Assembly (NCBI GenBank): GCA_965243805.1
Contig: OZ251577.1
Span: 2,914,001-2,978,000 of the forward strand
Direction of reading: 5' to 3'
DNA length: 64,000 nucleotides
From: CATQHQ01 sp965243805
GTDB lineage: Bacteria; Gemmatimonadota; Gemmatimonadetes; Longimicrobiales; Gaopeijiaceae
Made by a program: the position numbers and the translations under genes. Shown one piece after another: positions 29,850 to 40,000 of this stretch. Numbering within the stretch: the first letter of the stretch is position 1; each line of letters starts with the position of its first letter. The notes below the pieces were generated by a model, which saw only the letters and a list, made by a program, of their open reading frames with translations, ran no database searches and was not told the origin of the DNA.

Positions 29850-30488
29850 CTACCCCCGAGCCGGGAAGGGGACCGGCATAGCCGGAAAGTCGAAGGCGCG
29901 GGGGAAGTCGGCCTCGACCTCCTTCTGCTTGCCGCTCCAGGTCTCCACGTCGATCCGGTAGACGGCGGTCCGCTTCAGCTCGTCGTCGGTGGTGGGCCGG
30001 TAGTCCGCGCCGGGCTTCAGGTGAGGGGCGTACTTGTCCAGCAGCATCTGCAGAGCGGCCTTCGCCTCCGCTGGGTCCTGGACCACCTGGCCCGTTCCGA
30101 ACGCCGTCACCCCCGCATACTCGACCGAGAACTCCAGCGCCTCGGGGGCGGGCAGGAGACGTCCCATGGCGACGGCGCCAAAGGTGACTCGGACCGGAAC
30201 GTCCAGGTTCGTTCGCGTGCGGCCCGTCCGGTGGGTGTGCAGGTAGATCCGTCTTCCGCCCCCGGCGTCGTCGTAGACGAAGAGATTGGAGTTGAGGAAT
30301 GGCTGGCCGTCCTCGCCGACAGTGGCCAGAAAACCGTAGGGCGCACGACGCATGAAGGCGGCTGCCCAGGCGTCGTCCTTCCCTCGGTCGCGACGGCGGA
30401 CGGCGCTGCGGGGATCGTCGCGGCCTGCGTTGTCGTGTCCGGGCTTCGGTGGCTTCAAGGGCTGATTCCAGATGTGGGTTGCCAGCAC
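29850..30488 (-). CDS. Pyridoxamine-5'-phosphate-oxidase-like FMN-binding protein
   Basis: 212 residues. N-terminal pattern RRRDRGKDDAWAAAFMRRAPYGFLAT, then VGEDGQPFLNSNLFVYDD and IYLHTHRTGRTRTNL, is that of small split-barrel flavin proteins. Members reduce or bind F420/FMN cofactors, or act in haem or nitroimidazole metabolism; the substrate here is not apparent. The GTG at 30488 sits in one of four near-identical TTGCCAGCACTG copies. Ends 81 bp from the DUF4143 ATPase region. Confidence 0.75.
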   Translation of the reverse strand: MLATHIWNQPLKPPKPGHDNAGRDDPRSAVRRRDRGKDDAWAAAFMRRAPYGFLATVGEDGQPFLNSNLFVYDDAGGGRRIYLHTHRTGRTRTNLDVPVRVTFGAVAMGRLLPAPEALEFSVEYAGVTAFGTGQVVQDPAEAKAALQMLLDKYAPHLKPGADYRPTTDDELKRTAVYRIDVETWSGKQKEVEADFPRAFDFPAMPVPFPARG

Positions 30489-30560
30489 TGAAGGACTGCA
30501 ATGCTGACGGCTTGCCAGTGCTGAAGGTTGCCAGCACTGAATGAAGGTTTGCCAACACTG
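30479..30560. repeat. Four copies of TTGCCAGCACTG between divergent genes
   Basis: Copies at 30479-30490, 30512-30523 (TTGCCAGTGCTG), 30528-30539 and 30549-30560 (TTGCCAACACTG), start spacing 33, 16 and 21 bp, each followed by GAA/AAGG-like sequence. On the minus strand every copy contains a possible GTG start (the last used by the flavin protein). Could be operators or repeated start regions. Confidence 0.8.
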
Positions 30561-30628
30561 CGGAGTGGCTAGAAGATACAGTGAACACCAGACCCCCTGC
30601 CGATCAGCCGATCAATGGAGCCCTGCCT

Positions 30629-32194
30629 ATGGATCGTCGCCAGTCCTTCAAGAGCATCTACCTGCGACGCGACCTCGCCCGGCGAACACTACGACGAGCG
30701 GTACGACGAGCGGTAGCCAACAAGCCACGGGTCAGCCCGGCCCTTGCGCTCTTCGTCGCCGCGTCGGCGTGCATCGGCGATTCGGACCCGGGCCGCGTCG
30801 GGAACCAGGGCCCTCCCGCCGACCGTCTTCTGCTGGACGGCGGCACGGTGGTGACGATGGACGTGGCAGGAACCGTCATCGAGGGCGGTGCGGTCTTGGT
30901 GGAGGGCGACCGAATCGCCGCGCTGCTGGACGCGACCGCGCCTCGGCCCCAGGGCGTCCGAACGATCGACGCTACCGGCCACCTGGTGATCCCGGGGCTG
31001 GTCAACACTCACGGACACGCCGCCATGTCCCTCCTCCGCGGGCTCGCCGACGATCTGCCGCTGATGACGTGGCTGGAGCAGCACATCTTCCCGGTGGAGG
31101 CGGAGCTGGTGGCGCCCGACTTCGTGTACTGGGGCACGCTACTGGCTTCGGCCGAGATGCTGCGGAACGGCACCACCACCTTCGCCGACATGTACTACTT
31201 CCGCGACGATGTGGCCCGTGCGGTCGTCGAGGCGGGGATTCGGGCCGTGACGGGTCCTGGGATCATCGGCTTTCCCGCCCCCGACTTCCCCACGCCCGAG
31301 GCTTCGTTGCAGGACGCCGCCGCTTTCCTGGAGGCGTACCGGGACCACCCGCTGATCGTCCCCGGAGTGTCGGCCCACGCCCTCTACACCACGCCGCTGG
31401 AAGCCGTGGCGCAGGCGGCGCAGCTGGCGGTAGAACACGACGCCGTCTTCCAGATTCACGCGGCCGAGGACCCCACCGAGGACGCCACGGCCCGAGCAGC
31501 GACGGGGATGGGAGTGGTGGAGGCTCTGGGTTCGGTCGGCGTGCTGCGTCCCGGGACCGTGCTCGCCCACGCCGTCTACCTCTCCGACGAGGAGATCGCC
31601 CAGATCGCGGCCTCGGGCGCCGGGATCGCCCACAACCCGCAGAGCAACATGAAGCTGGGGATTGGCCAAGCGGCCCGGGTGTCCGACGCCCTCGCCGCGG
31701 GCATCCCGGTGGGGCTGGGAACCGACGGGCCGGCCAGCAACAACGACCTGGACCTCTTCGACGAGATGGACGCCGCCGCCAAGCTCCACAAGTTCGTCTC
31801 GGGCGACCCGTCCGTGCTCCCGGCCGAGACCGTCTTCCGGATGGCGACGGCGGGCGGCGCCCGTGCGCTCAACCTGCACGACCGGATCGGGTCGCTGGAA
31901 CCGGGAAAGCTGGCCGACGTAGTGCTGCTGGACGTTGGGCGGCCCGGCCTGACCCCCCTGTACCGCGTGTATTCGCACCTAGTCTACGCAGCCCGTGGGA
32001 GCGACGTGACCACCGTGCTGGTCAACGGGCGCGTGGTGGTGGAGAACGGGCAGGTCGTCACGCTTGACGAGGCCGAGGTCATGGAGCGCGCTCGTGGCTT
32101 CGGGAGCCAGATACGGGAGGTGGTGGAACGGGTCGCCAGGGAGGCTGGAGAGGCCGGAGAGGCGGGAAGGGCGGGAGAGGCCGGATCGGAATAA
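30629..32194 (+). CDS. Lipoprotein amidohydrolase, MtaD/SAH-deaminase-like
   Basis: 521 residues from ATG 30629 (TGGAG eight bases upstream); GTG 30581 would add 16 residues. Metal site HGH in VNTHGHAAMS, then PGVSAHALY, FQIHAAED, VLAHAVYL and GLGTDGPASNND, all five signature elements of 5-methylthioadenosine/SAH deaminases and related aminohydrolases (MtaD, Atz-type). A hydrophobic segment with lipobox ASAC (Cys47) suggests export, which is unusual for a nucleoside deaminase. The n-region is Arg-rich. The C-terminus ends in AGEAGEAGRAGEAG repeats. Confidence 0.85.
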   Translation: MDRRQSFKSIYLRRDLARRTLRRAVRRAVANKPRVSPALALFVAASACIGDSDPGRVGNQGPPADRLLLDGGTVVTMDVAGTVIEGGAVLVEGDRIAALLDATAPRPQGVRTIDATGHLVIPGLVNTHGHAAMSLLRGLADDLPLMTWLEQHIFPVEAELVAPDFVYWGTLLASAEMLRNGTTTFADMYYFRDDVARAVVEAGIRAVTGPGIIGFPAPDFPTPEASLQDAAAFLEAYRDHPLIVPGVSAHALYTTPLEAVAQAAQLAVEHDAVFQIHAAEDPTEDATARAATGMGVVEALGSVGVLRPGTVLAHAVYLSDEEIAQIAASGAGIAHNPQSNMKLGIGQAARVSDALAAGIPVGLGTDGPASNNDLDLFDEMDAAAKLHKFVSGDPSVLPAETVFRMATAGGARALNLHDRIGSLEPGKLADVVLLDVGRPGLTPLYRVYSHLVYAARGSDVTTVLVNGRVVVENGQVVTLDEAEVMERARGFGSQIREVVERVAREAGEAGEAGRAGEAGSE

Positions 32195-32322
32195 GCCCAG
32201 CCGCTGCCGACTCCCAGGGGATCGACTGCCGAAGGACCCGCCCCCCGGGGACTGGCGCACCGCTCCGCCGCCGTTCATATTGCCGCGCTCTGCGAAACGC
32301 AACCCCAGACGGACGCATCGCC

Positions 32323-34227
32323 ATGCGGCGTCGCACATCCGCCATGCCGAGAACCTCGCGCACGCTGACCCCCGGCCTCGCGCTGATCCCGGGCCGCACA
32401 CTGATCCCGGGCCTCGCACTGGCCCTCGCCCTTGCCTTCGGCTCCGTGCTGGCCCCATCCCAGGCCCAGGCCCAGTCGGGCACGTCCTACATCTACCTGA
32501 TCGATACCTCCGGCTCCATGGAGGGATTGCCGGCGGGCAGCGGCAACGCGGTCATCTTCCCCAGGGTCAAGGAGGAGCTCCTGCGACACTTGGCGGAGAT
32601 GGAAGCGGGCGAACAGGTGGAGATCCTCACCTTCGACGAGGGGGTCCAGGTCCGAGCCGTCTTCGACATGGCGTCGCCCGATCAGCGGCAGGAGGCGGCC
32701 CGCTTCGTGGAGGAGCTGGAGGCCCAGGGCCAGAGCACGTGGGTGTACCGCAGCATCCTGAACGCTGCCCGCGACCGACGCGCCGGCTCCGACGCCGCTT
32801 CACCGGCCGTCTTCTACGTCTTCACCGACGGCGTGGATAACGACCCGAACGGGGACTCGATGCGGGAGATGCTGGAAGCGTTCGGCGAGCTTCGGCGCGA
32901 GAACGACTACTTGGTGTACGTGACGCTGGGCGTCGACCTGCCGGCGTCGGACAGCACTGCCTTCGAGGAGCACGACTGGGGACACCTGCGGAAGCAGCCC
33001 TCCGGCGTGCTGCGCCTGGACGTCGTCCATGTGCGGCCCCCGCACCTCAACTTCGGCTTTGTGGACGGCGAGCTGTCGGACTCCCGGTCGCTGGTGCTGC
33101 GGTCCACGGGAGCCGATTCCGGCGTCGTCCGCATGAGGATCGTCGCAACGTTCCTGGAGATTGAAGAAGCGGGAGGCGTGGTGCAGGTAGAATCCACCAC
33201 GACTGACGACGACACTTCCATTCAGATTCACCTGCGGATCGTCAACCGGGAGTCGGTGCCCGAAGGGGTCTTTACAGGCGATCTCCGGTTGCGCGCCGAC
33301 CAGCCCCACGTACAGCTGCTGCCCGATCGGCTGACCGCGACCTTCAGCACCGTTCCGTTGCCCACGGCGACTGTGGGCGTGGGGGAAGCGGGAATCGACT
33401 TCGGCGAATGGCGGATCGGCGACGCGGAGCTGCCCGAAGCGCGCATCCAGGTGGAGTTCGACGTCGACGCCCGGTCGGAGCAGGCGGGCTTCTATGTGGA
33501 GGTCACGTCCGACTCGATCACGTCCGTCGCTCCGGCTGTCGCGTGGAACGCCCGGCCGGCCGGCGAGGAGCAGTTGCTGACCTCCACGGAGCGCGACAAC
33601 GCACTGGTGTTCTCGTGGCCCGAAGCACCGACGGAAGACGGGCTGCTGACCGGCGAGGTCCGGTTGGAGCCCGAGGACTTGCAGCTCGAACTGCAACTCC
33701 AGGGCGCTGGACTCTCGCCCAACGTCACCGGGAGCTTGGTCGTACCCTGGCGCCTTCAAGTCCGCCCCGCTCCGCTGCCCTGGTGGCAGCTGGCGCTGTA
33801 CTGGCTCCTGGCTCTAGTGGTCCTTCTCTTGGTGCTGATGTGCGTGCTCGGTGTGGTCCACGGTCGTTCCCCCTTCGCCGGGACGCGGCTCTTCTTGGTG
33901 AGCCTGGGCGCGGCCGCTCCACGCCTGCACGGCAAGCTGGTCTACCAGCCGCCGGGCCAAGAGTCCCAGGAAGTGCCGCTCTCCGGGTCCCGAACGGTCC
34001 GAGTCGGCGCCGACAGCGAACACCTGCCCGAGCTGCCCGACCAAGTGGAGTTCTCCGCCCGCTACCGCAAGAAGAAGGAGCGGGTGGTCGCCAGGTGCAC
34101 CTACGGAAATGTGGAGCACAGGCCGGACGGCGAGTACGACACCCAGCCGCTCGGCGGCCAAGTCCTGAAGCGGTTCGACGTTCTCGTCATGAGCGACAAG
34201 ACCGAACTGACGTTCATCGACCGCTGA
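32323..34227 (+). CDS. VWA-domain membrane protein of the tubulin locus
   Basis: 634 residues. Signal peptide (repeated LTPGLALIPG / LIPGLALALALA), then a von Willebrand A domain with a complete metal site: DTSGS at 61-65, Thr139, and Asp169 of FTDG. Beta-rich region follows to about 480, then one transmembrane helix (about 487-512) and a cytoplasmic tail of about 120 residues (GKLVYQPPGQ, RVGADSEHLPELPDQ) of unknown fold. So the VWA part faces the periplasm and the tail faces the tubulin proteins encoded just downstream. A 13-bp duplication spans the stop. Possible role: sensor or anchor for the downstream GTPase. Not a Tad or MoxR-type VWA, since neither set of genes is nearby. Confidence 0.85.
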   Translation: MRRRTSAMPRTSRTLTPGLALIPGRTLIPGLALALALAFGSVLAPSQAQAQSGTSYIYLIDTSGSMEGLPAGSGNAVIFPRVKEELLRHLAEMEAGEQVEILTFDEGVQVRAVFDMASPDQRQEAARFVEELEAQGQSTWVYRSILNAARDRRAGSDAASPAVFYVFTDGVDNDPNGDSMREMLEAFGELRRENDYLVYVTLGVDLPASDSTAFEEHDWGHLRKQPSGVLRLDVVHVRPPHLNFGFVDGELSDSRSLVLRSTGADSGVVRMRIVATFLEIEEAGGVVQVESTTTDDDTSIQIHLRIVNRESVPEGVFTGDLRLRADQPHVQLLPDRLTATFSTVPLPTATVGVGEAGIDFGEWRIGDAELPEARIQVEFDVDARSEQAGFYVEVTSDSITSVAPAVAWNARPAGEEQLLTSTERDNALVFSWPEAPTEDGLLTGEVRLEPEDLQLELQLQGAGLSPNVTGSLVVPWRLQVRPAPLPWWQLALYWLLALVVLLLVLMCVLGVVHGRSPFAGTRLFLVSLGAAAPRLHGKLVYQPPGQESQEVPLSGSRTVRVGADSEHLPELPDQVEFSARYRKKKERVVARCTYGNVEHRPDGEYDTQPLGGQVLKRFDVLVMSDKTELTFIDR

Positions 34228-34248
34228 TCCTCCGAGCTGATCCTCCGA
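34223..34248 (+). repeat. 13-bp duplication containing the VWA gene stop
   Basis: GCTGATCCTCCGA at 34223-34235 and 34236-34248, and a third degenerate copy (GCTGATCGTCC) from about 34250. The TGA stop at 34225-34227 is in the first unit. Confidence 0.9.
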
Positions 34249-34360
34249 AGCTGATCGTCCCGGAATGTTGACACGCCCCGCCGTAGGCCAGAGCTTCATT
34301 GCCCGCCAAGAGCCGCTCCCACCCCCGAGCAAGCCGCCTCCCCCAACAAGCTGCTAATCC

Positions 34361-37060
34361 ATGCCCTTCAAGGTTCGCAAGTCGCTGGTCATCGGACTGG
34401 GCGGCACGGGTCGCGACGCCGTGCTGCACGCCAAGCGCCACTGCCTGGAAGTCTACGGCGAGGTCCCGCCCACCACGCGGTTCCTCGTCATCGACACCAC
34501 CGCCGCCGACGAACTGCAGCTGGAGGACCGGGATATCGCCCTGGACCGCCACGAGTTCATGCCGCTCACGGTGCACGGCCCGGACACCCTGGTTCGCTAC
34601 AACGAAGACATCAGGAGTTGGTTCCCCAGCGACGTCTCGCCACGGGCCGTCACAGCCGGCGCAGGCCAGATCCGGGCGCTGGGCCGCCTCGCCCTCCACG
34701 CCAACGCCAAGGTCCGGGACTCCTTGAACGGCTTGGTGAACGAGATCAACGAGTGGGAGACCACGCGGCAGGACAAGTTCGAGATATTCGACGACGGCAA
34801 GACACTCTTCGCGAGCGTTGTCGGCTCGCTGGCGGGCGGCACGGGCTCGGGGATGTTCCTGGACATCGCCTTCCTCTTGCGGGCCTGCGACAACATCAAG
34901 CCGTCGGACAAGCTGACGGCCTACCTGCTCCTGCCCGGCGCCTTCGTGGGGAAGCCGGCCACCCGCAACGTGGAACCCAACTCCTACGCGGCGATCCGCG
35001 AGTTGGACTACTACATGGACCTGAAGAGCGCGCCGGACCCGGCGACCTTCGGCTTCGGCGGACGCCCGATCGAGATCGCGCCGCAACCCTACAACTTCGT
35101 CTACTTGGTCAACAACGTCACCCAAGCCGGCACCGTGTACCGCAAGGTGCGCCACCTCACCGAGTTTCTCGGGCGTGGCATCTTCATGTCCCTCGGAGCC
35201 AGCGGGAAGACGGCGGGCGACATCTGGGACAACCTGGCGCATCAGCTCACAGACCAGCAGAAGATTCGCGGCAAGTCCGCCCACTACAGCAGCTTCGGCC
35301 TGAGCGAGCTGGTGTACGAACCCGACACGTTCATCCGCCGCTACGCCCTCGAGTCCGCAAAGCAGCTGGTGCGGGCGCTCTTCCTGGGACCGCAGCTCGA
35401 CGCCAGCGAGGCCGTCGAGGAGTTCGCTCGACAGCACAGGCTGCGGGAGGAGGGAGACGAGCACAACGAGGTGATCACCGGATTGGTGCCCAACGCCCAC
35501 CCGCGCAAGCTGCCGGTTCACGAGAAGCACGACAAGGCGTCCGTGACCGAGATGATCACTCGCGCACCCTCCTACGTGAGGCAGGAGCAGCGCAGAGCGG
35601 AGCAGGAGAGCGAACGCAACTTTGTCGTCATGACCGACGATACCGCCGACGCGGTGCACGACCTTGTCCGGGAACGCCTGGACTCGGAAAACGGGCTGGC
35701 TTGGTGCGCCGGCTTCCTGCGAACCCTCCGAGGCCGCTTGGACGGACTTCGCGACGAAATGACCAGCGAAGAGGAGGAGATGCGCGAGCGGATCCGCAAG
35801 GAAGAATCCTACCTTGACGACCTGCGGACCGAGAAGGACGACACCCGCGACGGCATCTTCAACCGTCGCCGATGGAGCGACTTGGCCGAGCGGGTGGAGG
35901 AGACGCTGCGGCGACATGCGCGGGCGGAGATCGAGAGGGTGCAGCGCACCCAGGCCGCGCGCTTCTTCGGAGCCGTCATCGAGGAGATCGACAAGGAGGT
36001 CCGTCGCGTCGAAGCCCTAGAGCAGCTGGCGGGCAACCTGATCGAGAAGTTGGAGCGGGACCTGGAGGACCTGCGCCTCGACACCCGCCAAGCGCAGCCT
36101 TTCGCGAAGGTCTTCGAGCCGCCTGCCGATGTTGTTCCGAGGGCCGGAGCCGCCGAGTTCGTCAAGTGGCTCTCCAGTGTGCGACACCTGACGATCGCCG
36201 GCTTGAGCAAGCTGTCGCCCCGAAAGGTGGAGAGGCTCCTGCTCGACTTCGCCGAGTCGCAGCCCGAGGTGGAGGCGTCCCGAGCCAACACCATCGAAGG
36301 CGTGCTCTCCGCGCTCTCCGAGGAGGAGCGCCGGGCGGCGATCCGCGAGCTGGCGACGATGGCCGAGCCCCTCTGGTCGTACGACCGGGGGCACGTCACC
36401 GGTACGAAGAAGACGACCGAGCTCTTCCTCGTGGGAACGGCCAGCGACACCGAGTCGATCTTGCAGGACCCCGCCCTCTTGCGGGAGGTCGCGCCGGAGA
36501 GAACGACCAGCGTGTCCGTGGTGGGGACGGGCGACACTAGGCGGATCACCTGTCTCAAGATCGAAGCCGCCGTGCCGGCGTTCGTGCTGGACCGGATGGA
36601 GTCCTGGCGGCACCGCTTCCGGGACCCGGACAGGCCGTTCAACTACCACACCGCCGACGCCTACCAGTCCGTTCCCGACCTGTTCCCCGGTACCGCCGAC
36701 GACGAGAACTTCCAGGCGTGGGCGCTGGCCCTGGCATCGCCGTTCGACTTGGTGGAGAGAAGGAATCAGTTCTACTACTTCCGTTCTCAGTCCGGCGAGG
36801 TCACGCTGGGACGGGGTCGGGCGGCGGCGATGGAGGCTCTCCTGAAGGAGCCCAAGCTGATCAAGGAGACGTATGAGCGGGTCTCGGATCAGCTTCGGGA
36901 GATGGGAACGGAGGAGGTCGGCCAGCAGGCGGAGGCGTGGGTGGAGGAGAAGTCGGCGGAGTACCAGCGCAAGCACCTGAAGCCGGGCATTCAGCGGCTG
37001 ATCGAGAGGGAGCTGGAAGAGGTCATGCGCTGGGTCGAGTCGCAGGACCGGCTGGAATAG
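34361..37060 (+). CDS. Tubulin/FtsZ-superfamily GTPase (Tubulin_2-like)
   Basis: 899 residues, far larger than FtsZ (about 400). An N-terminal GTPase starts with KSLVIGLGGTGRDAV (loop 1, residues 8-22), then VIDTTAADE near 44-52, and the tubulin signature SLAGGTGSGMF at 156-166 (GGTGSG 159-164). This resembles the Tubulin_2/FtsZ-like family rather than FtsZ. The remainder is alpha-helical: a charged region near 440-500 (SEEEEMRERIRKEESYLDDL) and coiled-coil near 530-590. No membrane helix. The start ATG has no strong ribosome site. Followed 16 bp later by the partner gene. Likely forms GTP-dependent polymers. The VWA/tubulin neighbourhood resembles FtsZ-like/VWA membrane-remodelling systems described by Makarova and Koonin. 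Confidence 0.88.
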   Translation: MPFKVRKSLVIGLGGTGRDAVLHAKRHCLEVYGEVPPTTRFLVIDTTAADELQLEDRDIALDRHEFMPLTVHGPDTLVRYNEDIRSWFPSDVSPRAVTAGAGQIRALGRLALHANAKVRDSLNGLVNEINEWETTRQDKFEIFDDGKTLFASVVGSLAGGTGSGMFLDIAFLLRACDNIKPSDKLTAYLLLPGAFVGKPATRNVEPNSYAAIRELDYYMDLKSAPDPATFGFGGRPIEIAPQPYNFVYLVNNVTQAGTVYRKVRHLTEFLGRGIFMSLGASGKTAGDIWDNLAHQLTDQQKIRGKSAHYSSFGLSELVYEPDTFIRRYALESAKQLVRALFLGPQLDASEAVEEFARQHRLREEGDEHNEVITGLVPNAHPRKLPVHEKHDKASVTEMITRAPSYVRQEQRRAEQESERNFVVMTDDTADAVHDLVRERLDSENGLAWCAGFLRTLRGRLDGLRDEMTSEEEEMRERIRKEESYLDDLRTEKDDTRDGIFNRRRWSDLAERVEETLRRHARAEIERVQRTQAARFFGAVIEEIDKEVRRVEALEQLAGNLIEKLERDLEDLRLDTRQAQPFAKVFEPPADVVPRAGAAEFVKWLSSVRHLTIAGLSKLSPRKVERLLLDFAESQPEVEASRANTIEGVLSALSEEERRAAIRELATMAEPLWSYDRGHVTGTKKTTELFLVGTASDTESILQDPALLREVAPERTTSVSVVGTGDTRRITCLKIEAAVPAFVLDRMESWRHRFRDPDRPFNYHTADAYQSVPDLFPGTADDENFQAWALALASPFDLVERRNQFYYFRSQSGEVTLGRGRAAAMEALLKEPKLIKETYERVSDQLREMGTEEVGQQAEAWVEEKSAEYQRKHLKPGIQRLIERELEEVMRWVESQDRLE

Positions 37061-37076
37061 CACGGTCCGAGCGCAA

Positions 37077-40000
37077 ATGAAGGTTCGGTCGTCGCTGGTC
37101 CTGTCGGTGGGGGACGACCTGAACCGCCTCGCCTGCCACGTCCAGGACGCGGTGGAGCGGCGCCTGCCTCGGCTCGCGCCCGTGGTCGCCTTCGTCAACA
37201 TTCGGCCCGACGGCACGGTCGTTCGACGCCAGGACGGCGAGTCGCGGGTGGTGGGCAAGCTCGATGGATTGGCGGGCGCCGACGATCCAGGCTCCCAGGC
37301 CGCCCACGATGCGACCAGCCCCGGCAGCGCCTACGCCCGCAACTATGCCGCGCTGGCGGACAAGCAAGGCGACCTGCTCTCCACGCTGCGACCGATCGTC
37401 GCGGAGGTGCGCAGCCAGCAGAACTTGGTGCGGCTGCAGCGAGACCACGGCATGGAGGACACCGGTGGTCTCTTCGTGTACGTCCTCGCCGACTCCTTCA
37501 GACCCCTGGGCTCGGTCCTGCCCCTGGCGTTGCTGACTGCGCTCCGAGAGCGACCAGGGCACCTGGGCAGCGGCTTCGAGCTGTCGCTGAGCGTCCTCTA
37601 CTTCCTGCCCGGCCTTTTCCTGGCCTCCGACGCCGACGAGGAGCGTGCGGCGATGGCCTGCGCCCTGGCCCGCAGCCATGCGACGTTCAGCGAGATCGAG
37701 GGCGATCTGTACACGGGCGGGCCGCCTCGGCGGCGAGTTCCGTGCCGTGTGTGGGTGGCGGGCTCCGTCGACCGGCAGGGGGCGGTGGCCCAGTTCACTT
37801 CCATCGAGAAGCCCACGGCTTACTTCCTTACTCGGCTGATCGACGGCAGCCTGGGCGACGACCGAAGGTGGGACAACGAGCTGGGACATGTGGTCGGCCA
37901 GCGGCGGTCGTTCCTGTCGTCGTTCGGCTTTGCCGATCTGTACTTTCCGCGTGCCTACCTGACCGAGTTTGCCCTGGCGTCGGCGCGACGCCGGCTGCAT
38001 CGCCGCCTCTCCCACGGCGGCGAGCCCGATACCGAAACCCTCTCCGCCGAAGTGCAAGGCTGGATCGGAGAGGCCAGGATCGACGGCGTTCTGGACCGGC
38101 TGAAGAGTCCCAAGGAAGGGAAGCTGGTGCTTCACGCCATGCCTCCGGCGTCGGGCGCACTCGGCTCGGGGCCGCGCACCTCCGGGCCGCGCGCCCAGTT
38201 GGAAGGCCCGGGCCGAGCCGTCGTCCTGCAAGAGCCGGACCAGCCCCTGGTGGACCCCGACAAGCTGGTGGCGAACGAGTACGCGCAGGCCGTGGCAACC
38301 AAGGTGGAGGCCGATCCCCGCTGGGGCGCTCTGGTTCGGAAGGCCGGCGACCGGCTGTTCGACGCTTGCCTCAAGGAGTTCAGGGACGCGCTCGCCCAGC
38401 GTCTGGACGATCCGAAAGGCGGACTGGCCGCGGGACGCGTCTTCTGCGACCATGTGGCCGGGACGGGGCGGGGCCTCACCTCGGCGCTGGTGGGCGCGGA
38501 CGTGCGCAACCTGGATTCCCTTGCGTTCGACGTGCAGTGCCGCTTGGCCCAGGAGGCCGGGATGCCGGGAGCGGGGGATGCGGAACGGCTGAAGCGGCTC
38601 AAGGTGCTGGAGATTCCCGGAAAGGAAGAGGCGATCTCCAACGCGCGCGGAGAGATCGAAGCGGCGAGAAAGACCTTAAAGCAGCTCTCCGCCCCCGGGA
38701 CGGCCGCGCCCGTGGCGGCCCAACAAAAGACTCGGCGGAAGTCGAAGAAGGACCCGCCGGAGGAGCGGCCAGAGGACGGCCGCATTGTCGAGGTCCAGAA
38801 CCGGATCGCCGCCCTGGAAGGCGACGTGGAGGAGTATCAGCGGGAACTGGCGACCCTGCGAGACGAGTGCGCCCGCGAAGAGCACAACGTCAGCGAGCAG
38901 CGGAGGATGGCTCGCGACCCGTCTCGTCGGCACCTCCTGCTGGCCAGAATGTCGGAGGCCGAGGCGGTAGACCGGGACCTGGACCAGCTGAAGCTCAAAA
39001 TGGCCACGGAGTGCTGCAGAAGCGCCAACAAAGAGTACCAAGGGGCATCCGCCGCACTGCAAGAGGCGTTGCGCGACATCGGCCTCTACGCGGGCGGGTC
39101 GGGCGTGCTCTTCTTGGGCGTTTACGCATTGATGAGCCTGACCGACTCGGTGGACTTCACCTTCGATGTGGCATGGAAGGTGTTCCTGGCGGGGGTGGTG
39201 CTGTGGCTGGTTGTGCGGGGTGGGACTGTGTGGCGGTTGTGGAGGGCGGAACGCAAAGCGTGGCGCGAACGGGTGGAAGCGCGGGAGGCCGTGTCGAACA
39301 TGGCCCGCCGACTCTGGAACCGGCAGATCCGCGGCCTGCGCAGACGGTTCGCCTTCTTGGTGCACGCCGAGGCGATACGCGTCCTGGACCGGTTGCGCGA
39401 CGAGGTCCAGGCCGAGGGTGCTCGCATCAAGGAGCTGGAGAAGAGGGTGCAAGGGTACGGCGAGTCGGTGGAGAAGAAGGCGGCCGCGATGGCCGAGATC
39501 GCTCCCGACCGGGAACCCGACTATCACCGGCAGTCGGTGCTGACCACCCGGCAAGCCGAGACGCTGGTCAACCACAGCAAGGCGCTGGACAGCGAGCTGC
39601 GGGACGCCGTGGACGCCGTGGCCCGCTCCGCAGTGGTGCAGGAAGCCCGGGAGCAGGAAGCCCCAGAGGACGGGTCCGCCACCGACCCGGGACCGTCTAC
39701 CAGCGACCTGGGGCCGTCGGTGAACGACGCCGAGGCGGCCTTCCTGCACGCCGTGGAGAAGCTCCTCGACGGCGAGGACGCGGCAACGGTGTTGGACCGG
39801 TGGCTGGCCGACGAGAAATCCGAGGACGTCCGCAAGCTCTGGCGCGGTGTGCAGCACGCGGCCCGAGCCCAGCTGGGACTTCACCCCGACGGCAGCCAGG
39901 GCGTGGTTCGGAACCTCTTCCTGGTGCCCAGGAAGTCGTCGAAGGCGCTGAGAGCCCACCTGGATCAGAACGTGGTGGCCGACGGCCGCCCCAAGTGGAG

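Noticed and set aside
30581..30628. GTG 30581 as start of the MtaD-like gene
   Set aside because: ATG 30629 has a well-spaced TGGAG and a shorter n-region before the lipobox; the GTG stays possible.
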